DNA of 64,000 nucleotides from Brachybacterium paraconglomeratum (GTDB taxonomy: Bacteria; Actinomycetota; Actinomycetes; Actinomycetales; Dermabacteraceae), in the NCBI RefSeq assembly GCF_003994255.1, contig NZ_ML133855.1, positions 248,001-312,000 of the forward strand, written 5' to 3'. Position 1 is the stretch's first letter. The number at the start of each line of letters is the position of its first letter. The notes beneath the pieces were generated by a model. It was not told the DNA's origin. It made no database searches and worked only from the letters and a program-made list of their open reading frames with translations. The translations under genes were made by a program, and so were the position numbers. Below, piece after piece: positions 17,329 through 26,013 of the stretch.

Positions 17329-19106
17329 TCCGCCGGCTCCCCGCCTGGGCGCGCTCCCCGATGGCGGTGATCACTCTCGCCGTCACCGCGTGGTTCTCCC
17401 TCGCCTTCCTGGTCCTGCCCAATCTGCAGCTGCTGGCAGAGGTTTTCCTCGCCGACGGCGGCCTCTCGACCCGAGCCTGGGGTCGCCTGCTGGGCTCCGA
17501 GCGGGCCATGAGCTCGCTGCGCAACAGCGTGCTGCTCGCCCTGACCCTCTCGGTCACCGTGAACGTCGTCGGCGTGTTCGTCGTGCTCGCCACGCGGTAC
17601 TTCGCTCTGCGAGGGCGGAGGATCCTCTGGCTCGGCTACGCGACGAGCCTGATCTACGGCGGCATCGTGATGGTCGCCGGCTACGACTTCGTCTACGGCA
17701 GCAGCGGCATCCTCACCCGGCTCCTGACCACGGTGCTGCCCTTCGTGCCGGAGGACTGGTTCGTGGGCTATCCGGCGGTGGTGTTCGTGATGACCTTCGC
17801 CTCCACGGGGAACCATCTGCTGTTCCTGAACGCCTCCATGGCGCGGATCGACCAGCAGACCGTCGAGTCGGCGCGGCAGATGGGGGCCTCCCAGTGGACG
17901 GTGCTCCGCCGTGTGGTGCTGCCGACCCTGCTGCCCACGATCTTCGCCGTCACGGTCCTCACCTTCCTCGGCGGTCTCGGGGCCCTCGCCGTCCCCGAGG
18001 TGCTGGGCGGACGGGACTTCCAGACCATCGCTCCGATGATGCTGACCTTCGCGAACACCCCGAGCTCACGGGACCTCGCCGCGGCGCTCGCGATCATCCT
18101 GGCGCTGTTCACCATTGCGATGCTCCTGATCCTGAACCGGCTCGAGCGCGGTGGCACGTACTTCTCCGTCGCGAAGGTCTCCACCCAGCTCACGCCGCAG
18201 AAGATCGGCAATCCCGTCGCGAACGCCGTGATGCACGTGATCGCCTATGCGCTGCTGGTGGTCTACGTGCTCCCGCCTGCGCTGATCGTCCTGTTCTCCT
18301 TCACCGACGCTCGCTCGATCAGCACGGGCACCCTCCGGGCCGACAGCTTCACCCTCGAGAACTACGCCACCGCCCTCCTGGAGCCGACGGCGCGATGGCC
18401 CTTCGTGGTCTCCATCAGCTACTCGGCCGTCGCCGCACTGGTCGTGATCCTCGGGCTGCTGTTCGTGGTGCGGCTCGTGACCAGGTTCCCTCGCAGCCGG
18501 ATGAGCACGATCGTCGAGTACGTGCTCCACATCCCCTGGGTGATGCCCGGGACGATGATGGTGCTGGGCCTGCTGCTGCTCTTCTCGACCCCGCAGGGCG
18601 TCGTGGGCGGCAGGGTGCTCTCCGGCACCGTCGGGATCCTCGCCGTCGCCTACGTCGTCGGGAAGATCCCCTTCACGTTCCGCCTGCTGAAGGCGGCGTT
18701 CCTGGGGATCAACCGGAACGTCGAGGAGGCTGCTTCCCTGCTCGGCGCGAGCCAGCTGTATACCTTCCGTCGGGTGATCCTGCCGCTCGTGCTGCCCACT
18801 GCCGCGGCGATCACCGCGCTGAACTTCAACAGCATGCTCGACGACTACGACACCGCGGTGTTCCTCGCCCATCCCTTCTACCAGCCGCTGGGGATCTTCA
18901 TCCGCAATGCCACCAGCGGGGAGACCAATGCCGACGCGAGCGCGCTCGTGTTCGTCTACTCGGTGATCCTCATGGTGATCGCGACGATCACGCTGTGGCT
19001 GATCTACGGCGGGGGCGCCGCGAGGATCCTCCGCCTGCTCTCCCCGCGACGGGCCCGCCGGCGATCCGGCGACGCCCTCCCGCTCGACCCCGCCGACCAG
19101 GCCTGA
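17325..19106 (+). CDS. Fused double-domain ABC transporter permease
   Basis: This 593-residue membrane protein contains two complete BPD_transp_1 permease halves with about 12 membrane segments. The EAA loops are SARQMGASQWTVLRRVVLPTL in the first half and EAASLLGASQLYTFRRVILP in the second. This fused layout is typical of FbpB/ThiP-like importers. It forms the membrane channel with the preceding ATPase and binding protein. The ATG is fixed by the ATGA overlap with the ATPase gene. The GDPD gene follows after 35 nt. Confidence 0.9.
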   Translation: MIRRLPAWARSPMAVITLAVTAWFSLAFLVLPNLQLLAEVFLADGGLSTRAWGRLLGSERAMSSLRNSVLLALTLSVTVNVVGVFVVLATRYFALRGRRILWLGYATSLIYGGIVMVAGYDFVYGSSGILTRLLTTVLPFVPEDWFVGYPAVVFVMTFASTGNHLLFLNASMARIDQQTVESARQMGASQWTVLRRVVLPTLLPTIFAVTVLTFLGGLGALAVPEVLGGRDFQTIAPMMLTFANTPSSRDLAAALAIILALFTIAMLLILNRLERGGTYFSVAKVSTQLTPQKIGNPVANAVMHVIAYALLVVYVLPPALIVLFSFTDARSISTGTLRADSFTLENYATALLEPTARWPFVVSISYSAVAALVVILGLLFVVRLVTRFPRSRMSTIVEYVLHIPWVMPGTMMVLGLLLLFSTPQGVVGGRVLSGTVGILAVAYVVGKIPFTFRLLKAAFLGINRNVEEAASLLGASQLYTFRRVILPLVLPTAAAITALNFNSMLDDYDTAVFLAHPFYQPLGIFIRNATSGETNADASALVFVYSVILMVIATITLWLIYGGGAARILRLLSPRRARRRSGDALPLDPADQA

Positions 19107-19141
19107 CGTACACCTTCCCCCACCACCGCAGGAGACCCCTC

Positions 19142-20050
19142 ATGACAGACTCCGCTGCAGCGCTCGCCGCGACCACCGCCGTTCCCACCGCGGAGGAGCT
19201 CCGCGCCGAGCTCGACGCCCTGTTCGAGCGCGTCGGCCGCCCGCTCGTGATCACGCATCGCGGGACCACGCTGGGCAGCTTCCCCGACAACACCGTGCGC
19301 GCGGCGATCGCGGCTCTGCGCAGCGGCACCGACGTGGTCGAGGTGGACGTGATCCGCTCGACCGACGGCGAGTACTACCTCTTCCACAACGGCTACGAGG
19401 GCAAGCACTTCGCCGGGGCCGAGGACCTGCGCACGCTCGCCGCCGCCGAGATCGATGAGCTCAGCTTCTGCTGGCAGGGGGAGCGGGGGACGGTACGCCC
19501 CACCCGCCTCCTCGATCTGCTGCGCGCCCTGCCGGAGGCATGGCTGAACATCGACCGCTCCTGGTTCTACTGGCCGGAGCTGCTGGACCTGCTCGCCGAG
19601 GCCGGAGCCGCCCGCCGCGTGCTGCTGAAGTCCCCGCCGGAGCCCGAGGCCCTGGCCGCGCTCGCTGCTCATCCCACCCCGTTCCTGTACTACCCGATCG
19701 TCACCACGCCGGAGCAGTTCGCGCAGGTCCGCTCGGTGCCGGGGCTGAACCTCGTCGGTGCCGAGATCCTCGCCGCCACCTCCGAAGATCCCTACGCCAG
19801 CCCCTCCGCGGTCGCCGCGCTCGCCGCGGAGTACCCGCTGGTCCAGGTCAACGCCCTGAACCTCGAGAACGGGGCGCGGCTCTACCTCGGCCACGACGAC
19901 GAGAAGGCGCTGCTCGAGGGGCCCGAGGCGGGATGGGGGCCGCTCGTGCGCAGCGGGGCCACGGCGATCCAGACGGACTGGCCGCACCTGCTGCGCGAGC
20001 ATCTCGCGCAGCAGGGGCTGCGGACGGGCCTGAGCGCCCCAGGTCTGTGA
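19142..20050 (+). CDS. Intracellular glycerophosphodiester phosphodiesterase-like protein
   Basis: This 302-residue protein has no signal peptide. It shows the GDPD motifs in modified form: ITHRGTTLGSFPDNT (PDN in place of the usual PEN), EVDVIRSTDGEYYLFHN (HN in place of HD) and a late ATAIQTDWPHLL segment. The two catalytic His are kept, but the metal-ligand Glu is changed to Asp, so activity or specificity may differ from classical GlpQ. It sits after the permease with a CAGGAGA site 7 nt before the ATG. The likely role is cleaving the imported substrate. A decayed copy of its 3-prime end lies at 22179. Confidence 0.8.
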   Translation: MTDSAAALAATTAVPTAEELRAELDALFERVGRPLVITHRGTTLGSFPDNTVRAAIAALRSGTDVVEVDVIRSTDGEYYLFHNGYEGKHFAGAEDLRTLAAAEIDELSFCWQGERGTVRPTRLLDLLRALPEAWLNIDRSWFYWPELLDLLAEAGAARRVLLKSPPEPEALAALAAHPTPFLYYPIVTTPEQFAQVRSVPGLNLVGAEILAATSEDPYASPSAVAALAAEYPLVQVNALNLENGARLYLGHDDEKALLEGPEAGWGPLVRSGATAIQTDWPHLLREHLAQQGLRTGLSAPGL

Positions 20051-20078
20051 CGAGCACAGCTGTGATAGGAACAGGGAC

Positions 20079-21113
20079 ATGCCTTCCCGCCGCCCCCGAG
20101 ACCCGCTGAGCGCCGGGGCCGTCACCATGGCGGAGGTCGCCCGTGAGGCGGGGGTCTCGCGGGCGACGGTCTCCCGCGTGCTCTCGGGCAGCGCCGAGGT
20201 GGCGCCCGAGCGCCGGGACCGCATCCTCGCCGCGATCGACGCGCTCGGTTACATCCCGTCCGCCGGGGCGCAGCAGCTGGCCGGCGGCCGCAGCCGGTCC
20301 ATCGGCCTGCTGATCCGCGACTCCCGGAACCCCACCTATGGTCTCCTCCACTCCGAGGTGCAGAGGCGCGCCGACGAGGCCGGGCTCGAGGTGATCACCG
20401 CGATGCCCACCTCGTACCGGGGCGCCCCGCACGAGATGGACGCATTGCGGCGACTGCTCGCGCTGCGCGTCGGCGGCCTCCTGGTCGCGACCGGGGTGGT
20501 CCGCACGGCCGACCTGACACAGTTCGCGCCGGTGCTCCCCGTGGTGTCGGTGGGTCGCCCCGAGGACGACCCGGCCGTCTACGGCGTGAGCTACGACGAG
20601 ACCGGCAACGGGCACGCGATCGCGCGGGCGCTCCACGATCATGGCCACCGCCGGGTGGCCGTGGTCTGTCCCCCCACGGAGCACTCCCTGGCCGAGAGCC
20701 TGCGCGGCCGCACGGTGACCGCGGTCCTGCGCGAGCTCGGCTGCGAGGTCGTCGAGGTCCCGACGACGCAGTTCGGCACCGCCGCCGACGGCACCGATCG
20801 CGTGATCGACCTGGCCCGGGACGGTGTGGTGACGGCGGCGATGTTCTCGAGCGACCTGCGGATGCTCGACTTCGTCTCGCGGGCCCGGGGGGTCGGCGTC
20901 GAGGTTCCCCGGGATCTCGCGGTGATCGGCTGCGACGGGGTGATGCACGGCCTGGAGTACATGGGACTGGCGAGCCTCCGCGTCCCCGTCGAGGAGGTCG
21001 CGCGCCGCTCCGTCGAGGTGATCGCGCAGATGATGGCGGACCGCGAGAGCGTCGGGATCCGCCACGAGACGTACACCGGGCAGCTGCTGCCCGGGGCGAG
21101 TCTGGGCCCCTGA
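20079..21113 (+). CDS. LacI-family transcriptional regulator
   Basis: This 344-residue regulator has an N-terminal LacI helix-turn-helix (about 17-40, TMAEVAREAGVSRATVSRVL) and hinge helix segment AQQLAGGRSRSIGLL. A periplasmic-binding-like effector domain follows from about residue 70, with the usual late AVIGCDG block. It is the last gene of the transporter run. By position it is the candidate repressor for the four operator-like palindromes between 14983 and 15166. The inducer is probably the transported phosphodiester or a product of it. Confidence 0.9.
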   Translation: MPSRRPRDPLSAGAVTMAEVAREAGVSRATVSRVLSGSAEVAPERRDRILAAIDALGYIPSAGAQQLAGGRSRSIGLLIRDSRNPTYGLLHSEVQRRADEAGLEVITAMPTSYRGAPHEMDALRRLLALRVGGLLVATGVVRTADLTQFAPVLPVVSVGRPEDDPAVYGVSYDETGNGHAIARALHDHGHRRVAVVCPPTEHSLAESLRGRTVTAVLRELGCEVVEVPTTQFGTAADGTDRVIDLARDGVVTAAMFSSDLRMLDFVSRARGVGVEVPRDLAVIGCDGVMHGLEYMGLASLRVPVEEVARRSVEVIAQMMADRESVGIRHETYTGQLLPGASLGP

Positions 21114-21164
21114 GCACGGGAAAAACCATGGCCTCCGGGCAGTCGATGTGCTGATGTGGCGTGC

Positions 21165-22157
21165 ATGACCGCTCATGCCGATCCGTCCCTGACGATCACC
21201 CCCGTCGACCCCGCCGACCGTGAGGCGCTGCTGGCCTGGAACGCCCTGCTGCGAGACGGCTTCAACGCCTGGCGCGAGGCCGCCTGGTGGGCCGACGGCG
21301 AGTCCGTCCTCGCCCAGCACCAGGACCCGAAGCCCGGGCGCACCAGCGTGCTGCTCGTCGCGCGCCTCGACGGCACCCCCGTTGGCGCGGCCGGGGCCGA
21401 GGTCGATCCCGGGGACCCCGCCGAGGTCGAGATCTCCGTGCTGCCGGGGCATCGCCGCCGCGGCGTGGGGCGCGCGCTCGCCGGCGCCGTCCGCGAGGCG
21501 CTCGCCGGGCACGCCGAGGTCGTCCAGGCCGAGACCTACTCCGAGGCCGGGGTCGGCTTCGCCCTGGACCAGGGGATGCGGCTCGGGAACCAGGAGCATC
21601 GTCTGCTGCGCGCGATGCCGCTGGAACCGGGGCCCCTTGCCGGCGCCTCCCCGTCGTCCGGCATCGAGATCCGCACCTGGCATGGCGCCTGCCCCGAGGA
21701 GCTCGTGGAGGACTGGGCACGGCTGACCACGCAGATGGACGCCGACGTGCCCATGGGCGACCTCACCCGCCCCGCCTCCCGCGGCGAAGTCGGGGAGCTG
21801 CGTCGCAGCGAGCAGCGCATGGACGACCAGGGCTGGACCCTCGTGCGCGGCCTCGCGCGGCACGAAGGGGTCGCGGTCGGCTACACCGAGATCCTCGTGA
21901 ACCGCCACGACCCCGAGATCCTCACCCAGGACGACACCCTCGTGGACCGCGCCCACCGCGGCCGCGGCATCGGCAGGGCGCTCAAGCTCGCGAACCTCGA
22001 GAACCTCCGCGCCGTGCCCGAGGCCGCGCAGGCCCGCTGGATCCAGACGTACACCGAGCTCGACAATGCGCCGATGCTCGCCCTGAACCGGGCGCTCGGC
22101 TTCCGCGAGGCGGACGTGCTGAGCATCCTCGAGGGGGAGCTGGACGGCCGAGCCTGA
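21165..22157 (+). CDS. Tandem-domain GNAT acetyltransferase
   Basis: This 330-residue protein contains two GNAT domains. The first (about 10-150) has the acetyl-CoA loop GHRRRGVGRALAGA. The second (about 165-325) has AHRGRGIGRALKLANL and a DNAPMLALNRALGF block. Double-GNAT proteins of this length include mycothiol synthase-like enzymes, but the MshD signature residues were not convincingly seen, so the substrate is open. ATG 21165 is preferred; GTG 21156 is an in-frame alternative. There is no clear ribosome site. Confidence 0.78.
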   Translation: MTAHADPSLTITPVDPADREALLAWNALLRDGFNAWREAAWWADGESVLAQHQDPKPGRTSVLLVARLDGTPVGAAGAEVDPGDPAEVEISVLPGHRRRGVGRALAGAVREALAGHAEVVQAETYSEAGVGFALDQGMRLGNQEHRLLRAMPLEPGPLAGASPSSGIEIRTWHGACPEELVEDWARLTTQMDADVPMGDLTRPASRGEVGELRRSEQRMDDQGWTLVRGLARHEGVAVGYTEILVNRHDPEILTQDDTLVDRAHRGRGIGRALKLANLENLRAVPEAAQARWIQTYTELDNAPMLALNRALGFREADVLSILEGELDGRA

Positions 22158-22178
22158 CAGACCGAGCGGCCCCGCCGG

Positions 22179-22233
22179 CTGCGCGAGCATCTCGAGCAGC
22201 AGGGGCTGCGGGTGTGTCTGAGCGCTCCCGGCC
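22179..22233 (+). pseudogene. Decayed remnant of a GDPD gene 3-prime end
   Basis: About 55 bp are nearly identical to 19991-20045, the last codons of the intracellular GDPD gene. In frame the remnant reads LREHLEQQGLRVCLSAPG against LREHLAQQGLRTGLSAPG. It has no start and is not continued. It marks a lost second GDPD copy or a recombination scar behind the GNAT gene. Confidence 0.65.
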
Positions 22234-22250
22234 CCTGCCGTCGCTCAGAC
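22216..22250. terminator. 9-bp hairpin between convergent genes
   Basis: GTCTGAGCG (22216-22224) pairs perfectly with CGCTCAGAC (22242-22250). It overlaps the stop codon of the minus-strand small protein and follows the plus-strand GNAT gene. Confidence 0.5.
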
Positions 22251-22745
22251 GAAAGCCGGAGACCTCCACAGCAGGCAGAACCACAGCTCGGTCCCGTCCT
22301 CGAGGGTGTGCACGTCGACCTCGCCCTCGTCGGTGCGGTGGAGACGCTGCGCGGTGGAACGGCGGCGTGTGGCCTGCAGGTGGTCGTACTCGTCCTGGAC
22401 CCGGAGCACCTCAAGGGGGGAGTCCACGGTGCCGGTGCCCGAGTCCTCGATCTCGTGCAGAGCGAGGAGGCTGAGCTTCCGCTCACGCTCGGCGTCGGAC
22501 TCCTGTCCGAGCGCCTGGTGGGCGCGGGCGAGCAGGCCGTGCGCCTGCGGGGAGAGGAAGAGCCCCGGCATGCGTGCACCGATCGTCCCCAGGACGGCCT
22601 GCGGGGACGGAGCCTCCCCGAGCTGCTCGCGCAGCGCGATGCGGGGGTCGAAGGTCCGATCGCCCAGGATCGCGGCGCGCAGCGGACGGCGCGTCTCGGG
22701 GGTCGGGTCCAGGAGGAACGCCTCCATGATGTCGGGGAACTCCAC
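22245..22745 (-). CDS. Small protein of the WXG-metalloprotease/WD40 module, copy A
   Basis: This 166-residue cytoplasmic-looking protein is of unrecognised family. It is a clear paralogue of the 181-residue protein at 38452. Shared features are DPTPE near the start, MPGLFLSPQAHGLLA against MPGALLSPSAHGYLA, the VLRVQDEYDHL/VLRIEDEYDIL block and a VHTLEDG-E-WF-LLW ending. It starts at GTG 22745 after GACGAGG and is the third gene of copy A, 30 nt after the WD40 lipoprotein. An immunity-like or chaperone role is possible from its place in the module; this is inference only. Confidence 0.7.
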   Translation of the reverse strand: MEFPDIMEAFLLDPTPETRRPLRAAILGDRTFDPRIALREQLGEAPSPQAVLGTIGARMPGLFLSPQAHGLLARAHQALGQESDAERERKLSLLALHEIEDSGTGTVDSPLEVLRVQDEYDHLQATRRRSTAQRLHRTDEGEVDVHTLEDGTELWFCLLWRSPAFV

Positions 22746-22775
22746 GATGCCTCGTCTCGGGTGGATCGGTGCGGG

Positions 22776-23981
22776 TCAGGGCAGGTCGAAGGTGGTCCAC
22801 GCGGTGCCGTCGAAGGAGACGACGCCGTGCAGGGCGGAGATGCCGTGGAGGGTCGTGCAGTCCGGGGCCCAGGCCAGGCGGTCGAGGCCGCCCGGGGCGT
22901 CGGGCAGGTCCTCGCGGTCGCCCGTCCCACGATCCCAGATCATCACCCGTCGCTCGTTGCGGCCGGTGACCGCGATGCGCGTGCCCTCGGAGTCCACGGC
23001 GATGCTGCTGACGTCCAGGCCCTCCGGAACCGGTCCCTCCTCCAGCGTCCCGTCGGCCCCCAGGGCGTACAGCCGCGCGCGCTCCGGGGAGCTGGTGGTG
23101 CTGGTCTCGGGGATGCCGCTGCCGATCAGCAGCGTGCTGTCGGCCGCGTACGCCACGGCTCGCGGCGCGAACTCCACGCCCTCGACCTCGGAGGAGAGTG
23201 TCGACGTCTCGACGTCCCACAGCTGGGGAGCGCCCGCGGTGCCGCAGACGGCGAGGGTCCTGCCGTCCGGGGAGAGCGCGATCGACAGGGGGCGCACGGC
23301 GGTGGTGTCCAGCACCTGACCGGGCGTGCAGCCCGCCTCGCCGATCCCGGTCCACAGCCGCACCGTCCCGTCGGCTCCGAGGGAGACGAGGAGCTCGCCG
23401 TCCGCAGAGAAGACGAGGTCTTGGATGAGGTGCCGGCCGCTGTCCTGGAGCGGCTCGCCGTGCCCGGTGAGGGTCCAGCGCACCTCGCCCTCCGGGGTGG
23501 TCAGCTCGATGTGCTCCGCGCCGCCGACGGCGAGGAGCGTGCCGTCCGGATGCCAGGCCAGGGCCCCGGTGAGCGCGTTGTCGAAGCGTGCGGAGACGGT
23601 CCCGTCGGCCGTGGACCAGAGCGCGGTGCCGGCGGTGCTCGTCGTCCCGGAGCGTGCCGCGCCGAGGCCCGCGGCCGCGGCCAGCTGCGTCCCGTCGGGA
23701 GAGAGGGCGAGGGCCCCGTGAGCCACGACCGAGGGGTCGATCGCCGTCTTCGCGGCGCCGCCGCCGTCGCTCGCGCCGGAGCTCCGCTGCCGGGCGGTGG
23801 CGCCCTCCTGACAGGCGCCGGCCTCGGGCGTCGTCGTCCCGTCCATCCCCGGTCCTTCCTCCTCCCGGCCGCAGGCGCCGAGCAGCGCGAGTGCGGAGCC
23901 GAGCCCTGCGAGCCCCAGGACGCGCCGCCGATCCGGACCTGCCCCGCGCTCTCCCGGGCTCTCGGTCCCTCGGTGTGTCAT
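22776..23981 (-). CDS. WD40/beta-propeller lipoprotein, copy A
   Basis: This 401-residue protein has a signal sequence (RRRVLGLAGLGSALALLGAC) and lipobox LLGAC with the lipid-bearing Cys37. An Ala/Gly/Ser linker follows, then repeated WD40-like blades, each around a LALSPDGTQLA, LAWHPDGTLLA, LVFSADGELLV or IALSPDGRTLA unit. It ends with the module-specific DGTAWTTFDLP. It should sit on the outer face of the membrane and bind a protein partner. It overlaps the upstream WXG-metalloprotease gene by 4 nt (ATGA), so the two products are made together. Paralogues are at 36191 and 39074. Confidence 0.82.
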   Translation of the reverse strand: MTHRGTESPGERGAGPDRRRVLGLAGLGSALALLGACGREEEGPGMDGTTTPEAGACQEGATARQRSSGASDGGGAAKTAIDPSVVAHGALALSPDGTQLAAAAGLGAARSGTTSTAGTALWSTADGTVSARFDNALTGALAWHPDGTLLAVGGAEHIELTTPEGEVRWTLTGHGEPLQDSGRHLIQDLVFSADGELLVSLGADGTVRLWTGIGEAGCTPGQVLDTTAVRPLSIALSPDGRTLAVCGTAGAPQLWDVETSTLSSEVEGVEFAPRAVAYAADSTLLIGSGIPETSTTSSPERARLYALGADGTLEEGPVPEGLDVSSIAVDSEGTRIAVTGRNERRVMIWDRGTGDREDLPDAPGGLDRLAWAPDCTTLHGISALHGVVSFDGTAWTTFDLP

Positions 23982-24910
23982 GGTCCCTCGCTGACCGGGA
24001 TGCCGGCATCCCGCTGGTACTGCTGGAGGTCCTCGAGGGTCAGGTCTCCGGCGAACTCGTCCTCCCGCTCGCGCGCGTCGACCTCGACCGGCTGAGCACG
24101 GTATCCCTCGTAGTCGTCGTCGGGATCGATGTAGTTGCCGGGCTCGCTGTTCTCGCGCCAGGTCTCGATCTCCTCCCGGGTGATGCCGTGCTCCTCCTCG
24201 ATGCGCTCGTAGTCCGCCTCCGGCCCGTCCACCCAGGGCAGCCAGTCCCACATGCCGCCCTCGGTCTGCTCGACGAACTCGTGCTGGGCGGCGTGACGCA
24301 CCTCGTGCACCGTGGTGAGCGCCAGGTCGGGGGAGTAGAGCATGTACTCGTTCATCCTCAGCTCGCCGCTGTCATCGCTCCAGCTCCCGTAGGTGACCAT
24401 GCCGTCCTCGTCCGGCTCCTCGTAGAAGAAGGTGATGTCCACCGGTTCCATGCCGTAGCGCTCGAACTCCTGGTCCACCATCTCCTGGAGGACCGCCTGC
24501 TTCTGCTCCGGGGTCATCACCCGCCAGGCGTCCTGCACCTCGGGATCCAGCGGCACGTCTCCAGCGTCGTCGTCGAGCATGCGGACGGAGGCGCTGCCGT
24601 CCCCCGTGCCGTCGTCCGCGCCGCCGCCCGCACCGCCCTCGCCCTCGGAGGCGGCGTCCTGCTCCTCGGCGTCCTGCTCGGCGGTCTCCGCCAGCTGCTG
24701 GAGGCGCTCGAGCGCACGGCTCCACTGCGGTCCGACGGCGGAGGACCACGTCTCGCGGAAGCGCTCCGCGTCCTCGCCGCGCCAGATCTCCGCGCTGCCG
24801 AGGATCCGTCCCTGGAGTGCGGCGTGCTGCTCGGCGAGGAGCCGGCCGGAGGAGCGCATCCGCTCCGCGGTCGCCCGCACCTGCTCGGGATCCATCCCCT
24901 GGAAGGCCAT
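23978..24910 (-). CDS. WXG100-like protein fused to a putative HExRH zinc metalloprotease, copy A
   Basis: This 310-residue protein has an N-terminal helical WXG100-like domain (about 1-85, MAFQGMD start, W43-R-G turn), an acidic Gly/Ser linker (about 86-120) and a C-terminal domain. The C-terminal domain carries HEVRHAAQ (H202, E203, H206), a conserved YERIEEEHG motif and a late VEVDAR (275-280) that could give the third zinc ligand. WXG100 domains mark type VII (ESX) secretion substrates. The fold resembles secreted toxin peptidases, but no cited family was recognised. It is first in an operon with the WD40 lipoprotein and small protein. A possible -10 (TACCCT on the minus strand) lies at 24981-24986. 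Confidence 0.75.
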   Translation of the reverse strand: MAFQGMDPEQVRATAERMRSSGRLLAEQHAALQGRILGSAEIWRGEDAERFRETWSSAVGPQWSRALERLQQLAETAEQDAEEQDAASEGEGGAGGGADDGTGDGSASVRMLDDDAGDVPLDPEVQDAWRVMTPEQKQAVLQEMVDQEFERYGMEPVDITFFYEEPDEDGMVTYGSWSDDSGELRMNEYMLYSPDLALTTVHEVRHAAQHEFVEQTEGGMWDWLPWVDGPEADYERIEEEHGITREEIETWRENSEPGNYIDPDDDYEGYRAQPVEVDAREREDEFAGDLTLEDLQQYQRDAGIPVSEGP

Positions 24911-25051
24911 CCTCGTCCCCTGTCCCCGTCCCCTGCACGTCGATGTCGCCGCCGCCGCGCCCCCGCGCGTCGACCCCGTCAGGGTAGCAACGGCTCCGCC
25001 CCGGCTGTGGCACAGGTCGCACCACGATGCCCCACGTGTCCTCTTCGCACC

Positions 25052-25112
25052 CCGACTATGACGGCTTATGACGCGATTCTGGCGCGCTCCCGACCCGCGC
25101 CGTCATAGTCGG
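25052..25112. promoter_or_regulatory. Perfect 13-bp inverted repeat upstream of the sulfonate operon
   Basis: CCGACTATGACGG (25052-25064) and CCGTCATAGTCGG (25100-25112) are exact inverted copies 35 bp apart. A further partial copy TTATGACG lies right after the first arm. The second arm overlaps a -10-like CATAGT (25104-25109) that ends 7 nt before the ATG. A dimeric or looping repressor of sulfur-source genes is likely; the regulator is not in the window. Confidence 0.6.
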
Positions 25113-25116
25113 AGTC

Positions 25117-26013
25117 ATGACCAGCACCGCCACCGAGCCCGGCACGCGCACGGGCAGCACCGTCCCGGAGCCCGCGGCAGCCGCCGCCCGGCGCAGCGCG
25201 CCCGACGGCGTGCGGCTGGACGGCGTGGCCCGCTCCTTCGACACCCCGCAGGGCCGCCATGACGTGCTGCGCGGCCTCGACCTCGAGCTCCGCTCCGGCG
25301 AGATCCTCGCCGTCGTCGGCCCCTCCGGCTGCGGGAAGTCGACCCTGCTGCGGCTCATCGCGGGCCTGGACCGACCGAGCGCCGGTGCGCTGAGCCTCGG
25401 CGGCACGGCCCTCGTCGGCACCGACGAGCGCACCGCGGTCGCCTTCCAGGAGCCGCGCCTGCTGCCCTGGCGCACGCTCGAGAAGAACGTCGCCCTGGGC
25501 CTGCCCCGCACCACCCCCGCGAAGGCGGGCCGCGAGCGGGTGCGCCACCTGCTGCAGCTGGTCGGCCTCGAGCACGCCGCGGACCTGCGACCCCGCGAGG
25601 TCTCAGGCGGCATGGCCCAGCGCGCCTCCCTCGCCCGCGCTCTCGCCCGCAGCCCCCAGGTGCTGCTGCTCGACGAGCCCTTCGGGGCGCTCGACGCCCT
25701 GACCCGCCTGCGCATGCAGGACCTGCTGCTGGAGATCCACGCCGCCGAGCCCACCACCGTCCTCGTCGTCACCCATGACGTCGAGGAGGCGCTGTACCTC
25801 TCCGACCGGGTGCTGCTGCTGCGCTCCCTGCGCACCGCCGACCAGGTCGAGCCGGGCCTGCCCTCCCTCGCCCGCACCGTCGAGGTGCCCGGCGCCCGCC
25901 CCCGCGACCGCGCCGACGCCGCCCTCGCCGGGCTCCGCATGGAGCTCCTCGAGGGACTCGGCGTCCACGCGCACACCACCCCGTCCACCACGACTTCCTC
26001 CGAGGACCGCTGA
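25117..26013 (+). CDS. ssuB: Sulfonate ABC transporter ATP-binding protein (SsuB-like)
   Basis: This 298-residue ATPase has Walker A GPSGCGKST, Q-loop FQEPRLLPWRTL, signature VSGGMAQR and Walker B LLLDEPFGALD, all of the nitrate/sulfonate/taurine importer type. The N-terminal 30 residues are a Thr/Ala-rich extension. The ATG lies 7 nt after a CATAGT -10, so the mRNA is probably leaderless. It opens a seven-gene operon with overlapping joints (TGATG into ssuA). The transported compound is inferred to be a sulfonate or sulfone product from the downstream sulfur genes. Confidence 0.88.
   Translation: MTSTATEPGTRTGSTVPEPAAAAARRSAPDGVRLDGVARSFDTPQGRHDVLRGLDLELRSGEILAVVGPSGCGKSTLLRLIAGLDRPSAGALSLGGTALVGTDERTAVAFQEPRLLPWRTLEKNVALGLPRTTPAKAGRERVRHLLQLVGLEHAADLRPREVSGGMAQRASLARALARSPQVLLLDEPFGALDALTRLRMQDLLLEIHAAEPTTVLVVTHDVEEALYLSDRVLLLRSLRTADQVEPGLPSLARTVEVPGARPRDRADAALAGLRMELLEGLGVHAHTTPSTTTSSEDR

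Noticed and set aside
21165..22157. Mycothiol synthase MshD
   Set aside because: The double-GNAT layout and length fit, but the specific MshD motifs were not seen, so only a generic call is given.
19848..22190. 780-codon minus-strand open frame over lacI and the GNAT gene
   Set aside because: It is a shadow of two well-supported plus-strand genes, with no ribosome site and no recognisable motif.
22212..24095. 627-codon plus-strand open frame opposite the module-A genes
   Set aside because: It is antisense to the small protein and WD40 lipoprotein, which have conserved paralogues at 36191-38997. The plus frame is low-complexity.
25020..25116. SAM or other riboswitch before the sulfonate operon
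   Set aside because: The inverted repeat overlaps the -10 and the transcript appears leaderless, so there is no room for an RNA switch. The arms look like DNA operators.
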